Assembly (NCBI GenBank): GCA_023055425.1
Contig: JALGPY010000001.1
Span: 117,161,057 to 117,225,056 of the forward strand
Source of the DNA: Linanthus parryae
Taxonomy: Eukaryota > Streptophyta > Magnoliopsida > Ericales > Polemoniaceae
Direction: 5' to 3'
Length of the DNA stretch: 64,000 nt
Each line of letters opens with the position of its first letter. The first letter of the stretch is position 1. A program made the translations under genes and the position numbers. Below are positions 33,600 to 45,367 of this stretch, piece after piece. The notes beneath the pieces are model-generated. The model made no database searches, was not told the DNA's origin, and worked only from the letters and a program-made list of their open reading frames with translations.

Positions 33600-34837
33600 C
33601 AGTCCCCAGTCTCCACCCTTTTATCAATATTAAGTTCCTCACTGACACTTTAATCCGACCCTGTTCCGGATGGTCGATTGTTCTCATAGTTCAATTGTCT
33701 CCCCTTCTTGTTTGTGAAAGTCTCGAACGCTGATTTGTTTGGGGGTGGACTGAAGTATGTTGTTGAACCCTTTCGTTTAGTATTATCTCCATCTACCTGT
33801 TTTGATAAGGCTTTGTTCATTGAGTTCACGCGTTTTTTTACGGACATACTGCTCTGTTGGCCATAACCCTCTATCATCGAATCTGCAAACTTCTCTATGA
33901 CCTCCATCGTTGTCGTGCCAACATCCTCTTGGATCTTTTGCTTCCGGGTTACTTGTTTTGCCCTTACCAACAACTTCTGACTTTTCAGCCTCATTTTTTG
34001 ACAGTATTGTATCCGTTACCTTTGGAGAACTTTCTATATGCTCTGGATCTGTCCGGGTTTGCCTTGTGGTATCCTCTTCATCTTCCTTTTTTAGCTTTGG
34101 TTAGTTTTTATTGATCACATGATGGTACAGGAGGAAGGTAACGTACCCCTCCTCTAAGGTATCCTTTTCAACAATCGAAATTTCCTCACAATTGTTGCCT
34201 TCATGAGTGATTCTCCAGTACCATCTACATACTGCCTGAACCTTCTCATAGCGAAAATCAACCCACATTCTTTCTTTGCGGATTATGGCATGAACTCCAC
34301 GAGGAATGGGTTTACTTATAAGGTTTAGGATTCTAACCGGAACAAAGTTTCTGTCATCACCTTCACTAAAGATTCTCTTATCTGTGCCGATAACTTCCCT
34401 TGCACAAGAGACAATCTTTCGAGCACCTTCTTCATTGACATACTGGATAGTGAGGCCTAGGATTTGTACCCAAACGTCGAAGCTGGTGAAAGATACATCC
34501 TTGGTAGGGTCACCGAGTTTCCATGGTTGGAGGAGTAAGACTTTTCTTTGGAAGATTCAAGGACCACCCGAGAAAACCCTATCAAGGGTATTGCTGTCTG
34601 GGAAGATGAACAAAAAAAGTGTTAAAATCTACCTCACGGATGGAGATTTTCTCACCTTCGGTCCATATGCGTCGAACCATCCCCCTCATCACCCCTGCAT
34701 TGATCCGATCCTCGGAGGCAAACATACCTATCAAACAGTGAGTGAACTTGCTATCTGCTCTTTAAAAAAAGTCGTCCTCGAACACCACGGTGTGGTTCTC
34801 CTTAGCAGTAAACTCTGTCGGATTCCTGATCGCCATT
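33600..34837 (-). pseudogene. LINE 1 ORF1 (DUF4283-type gag-like), broken
   Basis: It begins MAIRNPTEFTAKENHTVVFE at 34837. After frame breaks it reads DVWVQILGLTIQYVNEEGA and WVDFRYEKVQAVCRWYW, the conserved core of plant LINE ORF1 proteins (DUF4283 followed by a zinc-knuckle segment). The C-terminal tail (33650-33994) is basic and Ser/Lys-rich. In the family the product binds LINE RNA. Confidence 0.7.
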
Positions 34838-34869
34838 GTTGATTAGCCTGTTCTGGTCGCCGTCTACTT

Positions 34870-34917
34870 CTGCTAGGGTTTCGTCTGCTAGGGCTTCGTC
34901 CTCTAGGGTTTCTCTCT
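34870..34917 (-). promoter_or_regulatory. LINE 1 leader with telo-box words
   Basis: The minus strand carries two exact AAACCCTAG words and one variant (AAGCCCTAG) in 40 bp. This is the telo-box motif common in plant promoters of translation genes. It lies at the very 5' end of the LINE, where an internal promoter is expected. Confidence 0.5.
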
Positions 34918-34920
34918 GAA

Positions 34921-35215
34921 TTACTCGGAGCACTCTATTTCAATACGTCTAATAACAAAGATATAGTTTGTCGTGTGCTGCGGATCAGAGTTTAGAATTT
35001 GACCGCATTCTTGTGGGAACATCAATTTGACACAAACGTCTTTAACCGTAACAGTGGTAACAATAGGGCTGACTCCTATGAGGGTGAGTACAGTAGCGCA
35101 TACATGGTGAATAATGAAAAGGAGGTCTTCATAGTTGGTTTGATTTTCTAGTACTTTGGTTTGGTGTGGTGTGGTGTGGTGTCGAATGAGATCTAGAGAG
35201 TCCCTTTTATATAAC
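34921..35215 (-). pseudogene. PMEI relic, promoter and 5' half
   Basis: A minus-strand TATA box (TTATATAAAAGGG, 35204-35216) precedes ATG AAG ACC at about 35137, which opens a signal-peptide-like frame. After a frame change the mature start KDVCVKLMFPQECGQIL is clear: two Cys spaced as in the first PMEI disulfide. The frame ends IEIECSE and stops where the LINE begins. The part of the second helix expected before the 3' half (19401-19497) is missing, so the insertion appears to have deleted some target sequence. Confidence 0.65.
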
Positions 35216-35222
35216 CACGGCA

Positions 35223-35489
35223 TTTCTTTTAAATCTATTTTTGCACACGGCCAATTAGTAAACAAATCTGTGTAATATTTTTTCTATTTTATCATATTAT
35301 GGTACATGGAATAACATTTAAGTAAACATATCTTTTTTTAGAAGAATAAACATATATTCTTTTAATCTATTTTTGCACACGGCCAATTAGTAAACAAATA
35401 TGTGTAATATTTTTTCTATTTTATCATATTATGGTACATGGAATAACATTTAAGTAAACATATCTTTTTTTAGAAGAATAAACATATCT
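35223..35489. repeat. Direct tandem duplication of about 131 bp
   Basis: Two nearly identical AT-rich units (35223-35354 and 35357-35489) share GCACACGGCCAATTAGTAAA and TTATGGTACATGGAATAACA. They lie immediately upstream of the PMEI TATA box. Confidence 0.85.
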
Positions 35490-35826
35490 TTTTTTACGGC
35501 AAGTAAACATATCTTTTGAATAAATAGTAGCAAATATTATTAGTACTACTCCAATGAATGAAAATATTTTGTGTCCTATATTTTTTGAGAATATTTCGTT
35601 TCCTTCTATAGAAGTGTAAGTGATATATTTATTTTCATTTTCTTCTTTTAGAGAAATATCTTTATTTTTATTTTCGAGTAAATATTTTGAATTTTACTGT
35701 AATAATACATGGAATAACAATTTAGAAGAAATTATAGATATTTTTCCTGAAAAATAAAATTATAAATAGTTCTCTAATAAAAATATACTACGATGTCCAA
35801 AAGTTGGACTCATTTTTTTTTTGAAA

Positions 35827-36737
35827 CAGAGATATTATACCCACTAGATAAAAATGCCTAAGGAATCCTCAGCAATTACAACTGCAGCCCAAACGAGCTC
35901 ATTAAAAAATCAAACGTTACATTGGGAAGACACAAGGTCTTGTTTAGCGAAAACATGGGCGCTTTTATTTCCTCTCGGGAAACCGTCTCCAGCACATGGG
36001 TTGGTTCATGTCCCAATAGATAGATGCATTCATCAACAATTCTCATTGCATCTGAGATATCACCAACATCACTTTCCATCTCTTTACCCCTTCGGGTTCT
36101 TCTTTCCATTCACAACTTCACGAGATTCATTGAAACTGTTTCTAGAGCTAGTGGTTTGGGGTTCAAAATCTTAGCAAGGCGAATCCCTTCTTTGAGCGCC
36201 ATAGCTTCTGCTACCTTCGGTGAGCTTCCGAAGGGGATTTCAGAGGATTTCCCGGCGTTGAAGAGACCCATATCATCTCAAATCACGACTCCAGCGGTAG
36301 ATCGTCTACTAGGGGTGAGCAGAAACCCGCACAACCCGAGCAACCCGACCGGTCCGAGCCGAACCGATCGGAAACGGGTAAAAAAATAGTTTTAATGATT
36401 GGTTATGGGTATATTTAATCCAGACCCGCAATGAATCGGGTGGGGCGCGGGTACAACATTGCTAAAACCGAATAACCCGAACCGACCCGTATGGAAATAT
36501 GAGTAATACCTAACCCACTACCCCACTACCCAATATCACTTACACCCAGCCGCCCTATGTTTTGTGTGATACAGTGAGAGAGAGAAAGAGAGAGAGAGAG
36601 AGTGAGTGAGAAAAGAAGAAGAAGAATCGAACTGGTAATATCGAACAAATCGATCGGAAAACAATAAGATGAACACCGTAGTCCGGCGTCCACCTATAAT
36701 CGGCAAATCGAACTGGTAATTTCTCGATTCGTCGCTC

Positions 36738-36779
<42 letters not shown>

Positions 36780-39700
36780 TCTTCACTCTCACCACCGATC
36801 TGAACTCTCAGTACTATTTCACTCTTCTCCGTCTCCGATCTACACTTCCACCATTCTTTCCGATGTCTTCTCCACCGTCGATCGATTCTTCCATGCCGAC
36901 AACTTCGCCTCCGGAGAAGATGACCGGGTTTACCCGAAATCACCCGAAATCACCCCGGACCCGATGAACCCGAAATCTTCGGTTTTGTTAGTTGTTCGAT
37001 TGGGGACGGGTTTGCATCAGGCATAACCCGATAGGTCGGGTCGGTCAGCCAAACGGGAAAATACCCGGCCGAACCGACCCGTGCTCTGCCCTATCGTCTA
37101 CTACGGGCGTCCAAGTGGCGTCTGTGTTGAATTTCAGCCAGCCAGTCGGCGGTTTTGACCTCTTCGGTGTAGGAGTAGAACAGATCTGAGCTAGAATCGA
37201 CTTTCCCCCTTGCCGGTCTTCCTTCTCCGGCAACAAATCCCACATGCAGCTAAGTAAGTCACTATATCTGACCTTTTCTTCTTTGAAAATTAGCTCGTTT
37301 CTTCTTCTCCAGATCGCCCAAATCCCTCAAATTAAAATTTTCCGTCTATCATTCTGCAGGGCCTCAAAAGAGTTGTGAAACCAGCACTGAAAGCCACCGT
37401 CGATGTTCTTGACAAAGTCTTCCTCAAAGCACCTCGACCATAGCTTCTTGGTTTTTTTTTGCATCTGGGGAATAGGTGGGTTTTGGATCCAAGCTCGAAG
37501 CCACAAATTGGACATCTTTCATCAAAATCCACTCCTCTTTTCCTCAGTCGAGATCGAACTGGGAGGCTACCAAGTAAAGCTCGCCAAGATGGGAACTTCA
37601 TCTTCTTTGGGAGTGAACTCGCCTAGAACCTTTTCCAGCAGGTACTGTTACTTTGCCCATTCGATGAAGAGCTGCTACTTCTATCTAGATTTTGTAACAT
37701 CTGAAAGCCTGATTTAATCGAGTATCTTTCATATTCTGCGTAGTGCCAAATCAACCTATCCGGTTGGTCCAAACTATGGACTTCAATACTAAGAATTTCC
37801 TCAACATCTTCTTTCCAAAAGAAAGAGTTAACATATACACATCCCAGGTACGAATGTCTTCATGATCTGCCACTGTCAAGCTTCTTTGTTGTGGGGAAAT
37901 GACTGGGTTATGGGTTTGAAAGTAGACTATCACAAAAGCCAAGGATCTGTGAAAGCTTTCAGAGATTGGCCATTTCCAAGCACCCATCTTGCTGCCTGAA
38001 CAAATGTTTTTTGTCCTTCAACAATGCTTCTCCACACAAATGAGCTTTTTTTGTCAGCCTTGGCATTCAAAAAGCCCCGTAGACTCATAGTACTTGCCTA
38101 TTAACACATTGGCTATAAGATACGAGGGTTTGTAACGAAGTCCACTAAATTATTTGGTGAGCATAGCTTTGATAAAATTTCTGAAATCCCTCGGACCTAT
38201 TCCACCATCTTCTTTTGGGACTTTAGCTTGTCTTTAGAACCCAGTGAATTTTTCGGTTGTTGTTTTTAACCCCACCAGAAGTTAGAAATTGCAGAGTCTA
38301 ACTTATCACACAGTCACTGTGGCAGGAGGAAACAACTCATCGCATACACTGGGACAGCTTGCGCCACTGCTTTAATCAATATTTCCTTCCCTACAAATGT
38401 AAGCTTATTCTCCATCCATCATTTAAGCTTGTTTTATAGTCTTTCTAAAATGTGGTCGAAATTGATCATCTTATTCCTCCCAATCATTGTTGGCAGACCT
38501 AGGTAGCGTTCGTGAAGAGCTTCCAACTTCATACAACAAAGATTTCTCAAAGCCGTTTGTCTTTCTTTTGGTACATTGCTGGAGAAAACGACCGCTGATT
38601 GTTCCAAGTTCATTTTATGTCTCGCAGCTTTCTCGTAGTTATGTAGTAGGATAGATAAGATTGTAATTTCCTCTTCATTTTTTAGACAGCATACTATCGT
38701 CTGTGAAAAAGATGTGGGAAACACAACGACCTCCTCTGGACGCAGCTACACCTGACAACAAACCACAACTCATCGAAAAAGAGAGAGCACAAGAGAAAAC
38801 GTCACCAAAAAGTAAAAATAAATACGGTGAGAGCGGGCATCCTTGCTGGAGACCTCTCTCTGGTTTAATGCAACCCGCCGTTAAAGGTAAAGAAGTAGTC
38901 AAAATGCAGTAAGTCTAAGAACTGGTTGATCTGCTTTGGGCCGAAACTCATTTTTTGTCCAGTCGACTCTTTCGTAAGCTTTTCTTATGTCAATATTTAA
39001 AGCTATAAAACCCTCATTTTCTTTCTTCCCAATCTTTAGCGAATGTAGCAATTCAAAAGCCAATACCACATTATCCGTGATAAGACGCCCAGGAACGAAA
39101 GTATTGGTTCTCTGAAATAATATTAGGAATCATTTCTTTGAATCTATTGGCCATAGTCTTAGTCACTATCTTGTAAATCACAGTACACAAACTAACGGGT
39201 CAAAAATCAGTGGCCTTCCGCACTTATTTTACTTTCTGAATAAGAGTAGTAAATGTGTGATTAAACTCCTCAACACTTCACACACCGTTAATAATATTGA
39301 GAACACAATTACATACCTCATCTCCGACAATATCCCAAAATTTTTGGTAGAAAAGTGTTGGAAATCCGTCAATGCCCGGGGCTTTTGTAGGCCCCATTTG
39401 GTGAAGACTTGCTTCGACCTCCTCCCTTGTATAAATATGTTCCATTTTATTCCTATCAAATTCACTAATGACTTCTGTGATGTATTGGAGCATCCCATGC
39501 ATCTCCTCCTCAGAGGGTTTATTGGACGAAAAAATCTTTTTAAATTAGTCTTCTAGGATCTGGAGTATTTCTTCATCATGCTACCTCCAAACCCGTTTTC
39601 ATCCTCTATACCCCGAATAGAGTTTCTCGCTCGTCTCCCAGAGGCTTTTTTAGTGAAAACATTTTGTATTGCGGTCACCCTTTTCTAACCAAAGCCCTCT

Positions 39701-40172
39701 AGAGCGCTGACTCTAATATTGTTCTTCTTGCAACAACAACAACTCATATATTTCTTTCCTAACTTCCTTGATTCTCCCAATAGCTCTCCGAGACTGTCTT
39801 TTATCAAGAAGATTGCCAAGTTGTTTTTTAAGACTTGTAATCTTCTTCCTGATGTTTCCAAACTTTGTCTTTCCCCAACTTGTCAAAGATTCTGCCACTG
39901 CCTCCATCTTCTTACTCGTATCAACCCCAGTCTCATTCCAAACCTCGCTGATTCTCTCTTCGCATTGATTGTGGTCCGCCCAAAAGGCTTCAAACAAGCA
40001 TATGATCTGAGGTAGTGGCCACAACATTGGTGAATTTTTCAAACCCAAACATGTTTTGCCAAGCTTGATTTTCCAACATTCTATCCAGTCGTTGTTGGAT
40101 GTTGTCCTCCTCCTCTCTGAAATTATTCCACGTAAAGGGGAACCATGTGAATCCCAGATCCTCGAGCTCACA
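35827..40172 (-). pseudogene. LINE 2 ORF2, broken
   Basis: Minus-strand pieces in order are: an endonuclease end (LGFTWFPFTWNN and LLDKRQSRRAIGRIKEV, 39713-40165); RT with GPTKAPGIDGFPTLFYQKFW (about 39390) and GLQQGCPLSPYLFLLFGDV (about 38850); a zinc-binding region with CPICGFELGSKTHLF (about 37500); and RNase H starting GWLKFNTDATW (about 37140). RNase H resumes on the other side of the hAT element (35876-36200). Many frameshifts and stops are present. Confidence 0.8.
36310..37093. mobile_element. Non-autonomous hAT-type element, 784 bp
   Basis: The ends are TAGGGGTGAGCA and TGCTCTGCCCTA, imperfect inverted repeats. The 8-bp duplication TCGTCTAC flanks it at 36302-36309 and 37094-37101. 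It sits in the RNase H part of LINE 2. Subterminal parts are dense in CCCGA and CCGAAC words. The middle has an AG run (about 36575-36606) and a CT run (about 36740-36772) that can pair with each other. No transposase is encoded. Confidence 0.92.
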
Positions 40173-40704
40173 ATGGTGAAAAGATAAAAGTTGTAGTAAT
40201 ACAATAAAAACTCACATAAGGTTGTAAGCTGCAACTCACAATGCATGCTACCGCAAGTTCGGTTAGCTGCCAGTACGGTCTTCCCAACTTTGTCGCCAAC
40301 AAACAAGATGTTGGTCTTTTCATCTCCAATGAGAACGTGTTCGTGTATCTTCCTCGTCTGATGTGGATGTAGTACCTCTTATCGCTAAAGCTCGAGGAAG
40401 ATGCCATGGCCTGAGAAATTGTAGACAATGCCCCACGACCTCCATCCAATGAAACGGTGGCGTTGGGCTTACACCACAATGCAGCCACACGGGGATGATG
40501 ATGATGATGATGATGATGACTCGTAAGCCAAAGAGCTACCAAAGTAATTATCCACGTAAATAGAAAAACAGTTGCCACCATTTTTATGATGAACCAAACA
40601 TTTATCCCTCCCCACAACCATTCAATGAAATTCTGCAACCTCACTTGCAGAGGCTGCCGACCACCACCGCCGCCGCCGCCTTGTTCAATCCCCATACCTT
40701 CCAT
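40168..40704 (-). pseudogene. Pectin methylesterase-like first exon, copy A
   Basis: The frame starts MEGMGIEQGG, then has a transmembrane segment (IIKMVATVFLFTWIITLVAL) and a His run coded by a GAT/CAT microsatellite. The start of a PME catalytic domain follows: ATVSLDGGRGALSTISQAM, then SDKRYYIHIRRGRY. The next conserved segment (HVLIGDEKTNILFVGDKVGKT) is in another frame, so there is a frameshift near 40340. An intron donor (TTAT|GTGAGT) follows, and LINE 2 lies in that intron. The catalytic Asp/Gln/Arg region is not in the window. PMEs de-esterify cell-wall pectin; this copy cannot make one. Confidence 0.7.
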
Positions 40705-41372
40705 TTTTCCTAGTAATTGCTCAAGCCAAGTTGCAAATTGATAATCAGACAGACACGAGAATTTAGATACAGCTCAAGAACTTGTAAATGCACAAGTTAG
40801 CATAGACCGGAAGGAAGCTAGACACATAAATGAGGAATTTTCTGATAAGAAAATCATGTTATGGCTTCAGTAAGACTCAAATAGTTATGGATATGTTTCA
40901 TGATTAAAGAAAGGTATGCACATTGTTAATTTAAGCCTAATTTATCGATGTATCTTCAAGTGATTTAGGTCCTTATAAAGAAGAAGAAAAATACCTAATG
41001 GTCCATTGGATGAACAACAATTAAGTCTAAGCATCTCAACTCAGCACCTGATCAAAGAATATTTTCATATCCTCCTGGTGCAAGACTAGAAGAAGAACAG
41101 TACGAACAGCTCTCTCATGGGGTAATTCACAACAACATGCAAATAAACTCCAGCAAACTTATCGATTGAAGTTTATTAGGAAAAGGGTGTAACCGGTACT
41201 AGCTACTTGACTTAAAAATTACTGTTCCCACTTCTTCAAACATACACACACATCAAGAACTAGTTAGTACAGTATCCCTTACCAAGTGGTCAGCAATTTG
41301 AATTCTTCTAATATCAGATCTATAATTTTGCTTCTAGATTCTTCCTCTCAACCTCCTCCTAAAGATTGAACC
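40310..41372. repeat. Tandem duplication unit A (PME exon and upstream)
   Basis: It matches 41960-42965 in order, including the PME first exon and about 650 bp upstream of it. The CCTCCTCCTAAAGA word ends both units. The exons share the frameshift, so the duplication followed the damage. Confidence 0.85.
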
Positions 41373-41959
41373 AGGACCGCCTCAACCAGTAAGCGGGTAA
41401 GGCAACCGCTAAGGGCCACAAAAATAGAGGGCCCCAAATTTTAAAAATAATAAGGATAGTTTAATATTTTATATAAAATGTATAAAATATTTTAGCAATT
41501 TATATATTTTAAGATTTCATCGTATAAATAAAATAAAAATATGAAGTGCGCGAGTTAACACGAAGGTTGCACGTACATTGCACGTACAATGCACAACATG
41601 TTCCCACACAATATCTTTGAAATACAAAGAACGTCCGGAAAATATATGAGGGACTTAAATTTACTGCTCACTTTAGACCACCAAAATGCTAGAGACGGAG
41701 AACTAAACAAAAATCAGTTCAGGTCACCGAATTTCACAGAATTCAGAAATAAATTGCAGGGGAAAGAAGGGTGCTTTAGGTACAAACCTCAGATCTTCAA
41801 ACTCAACTCCTTCAAGATTACTGCATGCTTGAGAATCAGTCTTCTGGTGGTCTCAATCAGCAGCAAAAGAAGATGATGATCAGGAAGCAGTTCTCTTATG
41901 GTGGAGTATAGGAAATTGAAGAAGAATCAGGCGGAGAAATAATTGGGCAGGAAGCACTT
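41373..41959. other. Spacer between the PME duplicates
   Basis: It contains an AT-rich stretch and GGCAACCGCTAAGGGCC- and GGGCCCCAAATTTT-like words suggestive of a transposon fragment. The open frame at 41589-41876 is unrecognised and not called. Confidence 0.4.
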
Positions 41960-42965
41960 CTCTTATGAGAACGTGTCCGTGTATATTCATCGTGTGATGT
42001 GGAGTAGTACCTCTTATCGCTGAAGCTCGGGGAAGATGCTACAACCTGAGAAATTATTGACAATGCCCCACGACCTCCTTCTAATGAAACGGTGGCGTGG
42101 AGCTTACATCACAACGCCGCCACACGGGGATGATGACGATGATGACTCGTAAGTCAAAGAGCTACCAAGGTAATCATCCACGTAAATAGAAAAACAGCTG
42201 CCAACATTTTTATGATGAACCAAATATTTATCCCTCCACACCATTCAATGAAATTCTGCAACCTCACTTGCAGAGGCTGCCGACCACCACCGCGGCCGCC
42301 GCCTTGTTCAATCCCCATACCTTCCATTTTTCCTGGTAATTGCTCAAGCCAAGTTGCAAATTGATAATCAGACAGACACAAGAATTTAGATACAGCTCAA
42401 GAACTTGTAAATGCACAAGTTAGCATAAACTGGAAGGAAGCTAGTCACATAAATGAGGAATTTCTGATAGCCAAATCGCGTTATGGCTTCAGTAAGAGTG
42501 AAATAGTTATGGATATGTTTCCATAACTATACGAACAACAATTAATCGATGTATCTTCAAGTGATTTCGGTCTTTCTGAAGAAGAAGAAAAATACATAAT
42601 GGTCCATTGGATGAACAACAATTAAGTCTAAGCATCTCCGCTCAGCACATTATCAAAGCATATTTCATATCCTCCTGGTACAAGACTAGAAGAACAATAC
42701 GAACTGCTCTCTTATGGGGTAATTCACAACAACATGCAAACTAATTCCAGCAAACTTATTGATTGAAGTTGATTAGGAAAAGGGTGTAACCAGTACTAGC
42801 TATTTGACTTAAAAATTACTTTTCCCACTTCTTCAGACATACACACACACATCAAGAACTAGTTAGTACAGTAGCCCTTACCAAGTGGTTAGCAATTTGA
42901 ATTCTTCTAAGATCAGATCTAGAACTTTGCTTCCAGGTTCTTCCTGTCAACCTCCTCCTAAAGAA
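41960..42965. repeat. Tandem duplication unit B (PME exon and upstream)
   Basis: This is the second copy of 40310-41372. It is cut off just after the shared frameshift, so it lacks the rest of the PME catalytic start. Confidence 0.85.
41965..42381 (-). pseudogene. Pectin methylesterase-like first exon, copy B
   Basis: It repeats copy A: MEGMGIEQGGGRGGGRQPL, then the membrane segment FIIKMLAAVFLFTWMITLVA. The His run is shorter and the reading frame breaks right after the membrane segment (stop near 42154). It ends abruptly at about 41965. Confidence 0.7.
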
Positions 42966-45024
42966 AATTGTGACAGCTTGTCTGTGTTAAATGTCCCTCG
43001 CTAACAAAAAATGTTGTATTTGCCCAGATTCCCACAATGCTAAGACTGACCGCAATTGTGGTCTCCCCCTCACCCACCTGTCCCACCTTACCTCACTATT
43101 CTTCTTCTTCTTCTTAATATTTACAATTCTACCATAATAGCTACAATAGTCAAAATACTATTCCTCCCTTCTATTATATTTTATTGTAACTACATTACTC
43201 TATAGTTAAAAACACTTAGCACCTAAACTTTAGTCAATAAGACAACCAAAATCCTATATTTTTATTAATTGCACTATTATTGACTAATGTTCTTTTATCC
43301 CATTAAATTTGAGAATAAAGATAAAAACATGTTACATTAATAAACATAGGGTAAAAAAACATTAGAATTTTTTTAAAAATATCCTTATTGAGAACTTGTG
43401 GACGAGACTCGTCCATGAAAACTGAAACTTGAGTACTATCCATTAATTTTATATTTAGAATGTGCTTTGTCAATTTTTTTTACTTCCAATACTGTAGGAA
43501 ATGTTCTTTTTTCAGTCGTGATTGTAGGAATTGTACTTTTATTTTACAATATCAAATTGTAATGCATCTATCTTTGAAGGATTTACATTAGAAATTTATT
43601 TTTATTTGCACCGAAATATTTTTTCCCAACAAAAGTAAACCAAAACATGTTATTTACATCATAATAATCAATTGTTAGTGAGTTAAATCCTTAATATAAT
43701 AAAACAAAATATGCAACACAACTCAGGGGGTCTTCTTGTAATTTAACTAAACAAATTCTACACTAAAATACATAAAAGGGGTTGTTGTTGTCATTAAATA
43801 AAACTAACAAATAGATACAGACGCATGTTGAATGTGAAAACAACAACAGAGAAAAGTGAAAAAACCTTCGGCAGAGTGGGCCAGCAAGGCGCGATCTGGT
43901 GCTTCACTGCGCCTTCCACCTACCCCTCCCCCTTCGGATTAGCAAGATCCCCTCCCCATCCCCTGCTTTGTTGCACGCTGTAATCATCGTCCCGGGTGCG
44001 ACCTCCCCAATGGTTTTGGACGGTCTAAGCTAAGTGATTTTAGCTAGTTCGGAAATTATTGCTATATACTCTCGGCTCTCTCTCTCGATACAGTGAGATC
44101 ATTCATTTGGCCAACCAAATAAAGCTCTTCCGTTAGGCCCCAAAGACACGTATGCAATTGTTTGTGGTGTTTTATAATTTCAATATTACACGAGCTCAAC
44201 TGTACACACATATAAAATTTCTAGACAAGTAAAAGCAAGAAAATATTCATAAAGTTAATACATTAATTTTATTTGATAGTTATAAACGTCCGCCTTCCTT
44301 CAAACAGTTACTTCTATTCTCATTGGAGGCTTGCACGATCATTTGACAATTTGAAAGAACACTCTATAAATCTCTTTATAGCTAGTATCACAGTAAATTA
44401 ATCCGTTATTTTCAAGAGTTACACAGTGAAAACATGTTGTTAGATCTCAAGTTTATAAATTTATTACATTACCATACGGTTTGTTGATGTTTCATCGCCA
44501 TTCTTCATGTGATCGAGTATTTGTTGAGCACCACTTTAATTTTCAAGTAATGAATGTCTGATATAGGAAATGATCAGAGAAGAATTATTGAACCTCTCTC
44601 TCTGCAGATGCTGATGACTTTGAAGAAGATAACGAAACACAGTCAAAGACTCAAAGTGCTATATCTGTGTTTCTCTCTTTGTTGAATTAAAAGCCTTTCC
44701 CAATCTTCTTTGCCAGAATGGAGTTCGTTGAGAAGGACATGCAGAAGGCTATGTGATTAGCGCTTAATTCCCAGAAGGGTAAAAAATTCAAAAACTCTTG
44801 ACACTTCCCTTCTCCAGCCAATATATTCATGTAATTCTATTCCTCGCCCATAAATTTAGTAGAAATCACATTGGAACCCAACAGCTTCTTCCAGTGTCCC
44901 AAAGAAGCTAAGCCACACTAAGCAACTTCTCGGCTCTCTATGCAGTGAAATTTATCATTATGGCCGGCCACTCCCACACCAACACATGCCTCTTTAAAAT
45001 CCCAATTGATGAAATCCTCTTAGC
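42966..45024. other. Intergenic AT-rich DNA
   Basis: No recognisable gene. There is a CTT run near 43105 and a short frame starting ATGGAGTTCGTTGAGAAGG at 44718 that stops after 12 codons and is not recognised. Confidence 0.5.
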
Positions 45025-45206
45025 TGGAGCAATTTTTTAGTGCTCCAAAAGAGTATCACGTGGTGCTCTACATTCAATTAAAGTGCAACACTTGAATGCA
45101 CTTGATTGACAGACACTCAACACTTGAATGCACTAAATTGGCAGACACTCATTGGATGTAGAGCACCACGCGGTGCTCTTTTGGAGCAGTAAAAAAAATC
45201 TCCAAT
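45025..45206. mobile_element. Foldback MITE 1
   Basis: The left arm GGAGCAATTTTTTAGTGCTC and the reversed right arm GGAGATTTTTTTTACTGCTC continue into a shared CCAAAAGAG...CGTGGTGCTCTACAT, giving inverted ends of about 50 bp. No target duplication was found. Confidence 0.7.
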
Positions 45207-45367
45207 TTGAGGCCCAAACGTAAGCAACTGAAATCCAATTCAATTTGCCCCCAAATCGAAGTAGAGGAGTAGCGCAGGTCGATGGCGGTGGGCGTTCTCG
45301 GAGATCTTCGGTGTTGGGTGGGAGGACAAGTTTGCGGCTTTGGGATTCAGCTAAAAAAAATGCTCTA

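Larger units (their letters stand above)
29507..34917 (-). mobile_element. Near full-length L1-type LINE (LINE 1)
   Basis: Read on the minus strand it has a short leader, a gag-like ORF1 and an ORF2 with endonuclease, reverse transcriptase, zinc-binding and RNase H regions. The 3' UTR continues at 28718-28744 and the poly(A) tail at 19498-19507, separated by later insertions. The total is about 5.5 kb, the usual plant L1 size. Many stops and frameshifts make it inactive. It lies inside a PMEI gene (5' half 34921-35215, 3' half 19401-19497). No target duplication could be matched. Confidence 0.85.
35816..40172 (-). mobile_element. 5'-truncated L1-type LINE (LINE 2)
   Basis: A T10 run at about 35816-35825 is its poly(A) tail on the minus strand. 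The element ends at about 40172 inside the endonuclease domain, so it is 5'-truncated. It is interrupted by the hAT-type element at 36310-37093. It lies in the presumed first intron of the PME relic at 40168-40704. The 5' junction is approximate. Confidence 0.8.

Noticed and set aside
35816..40172. Target duplication for LINE 2 (CAACTTTT words near both ends)
   Set aside because: The matching words do not directly abut both junctions, so the match may be chance.
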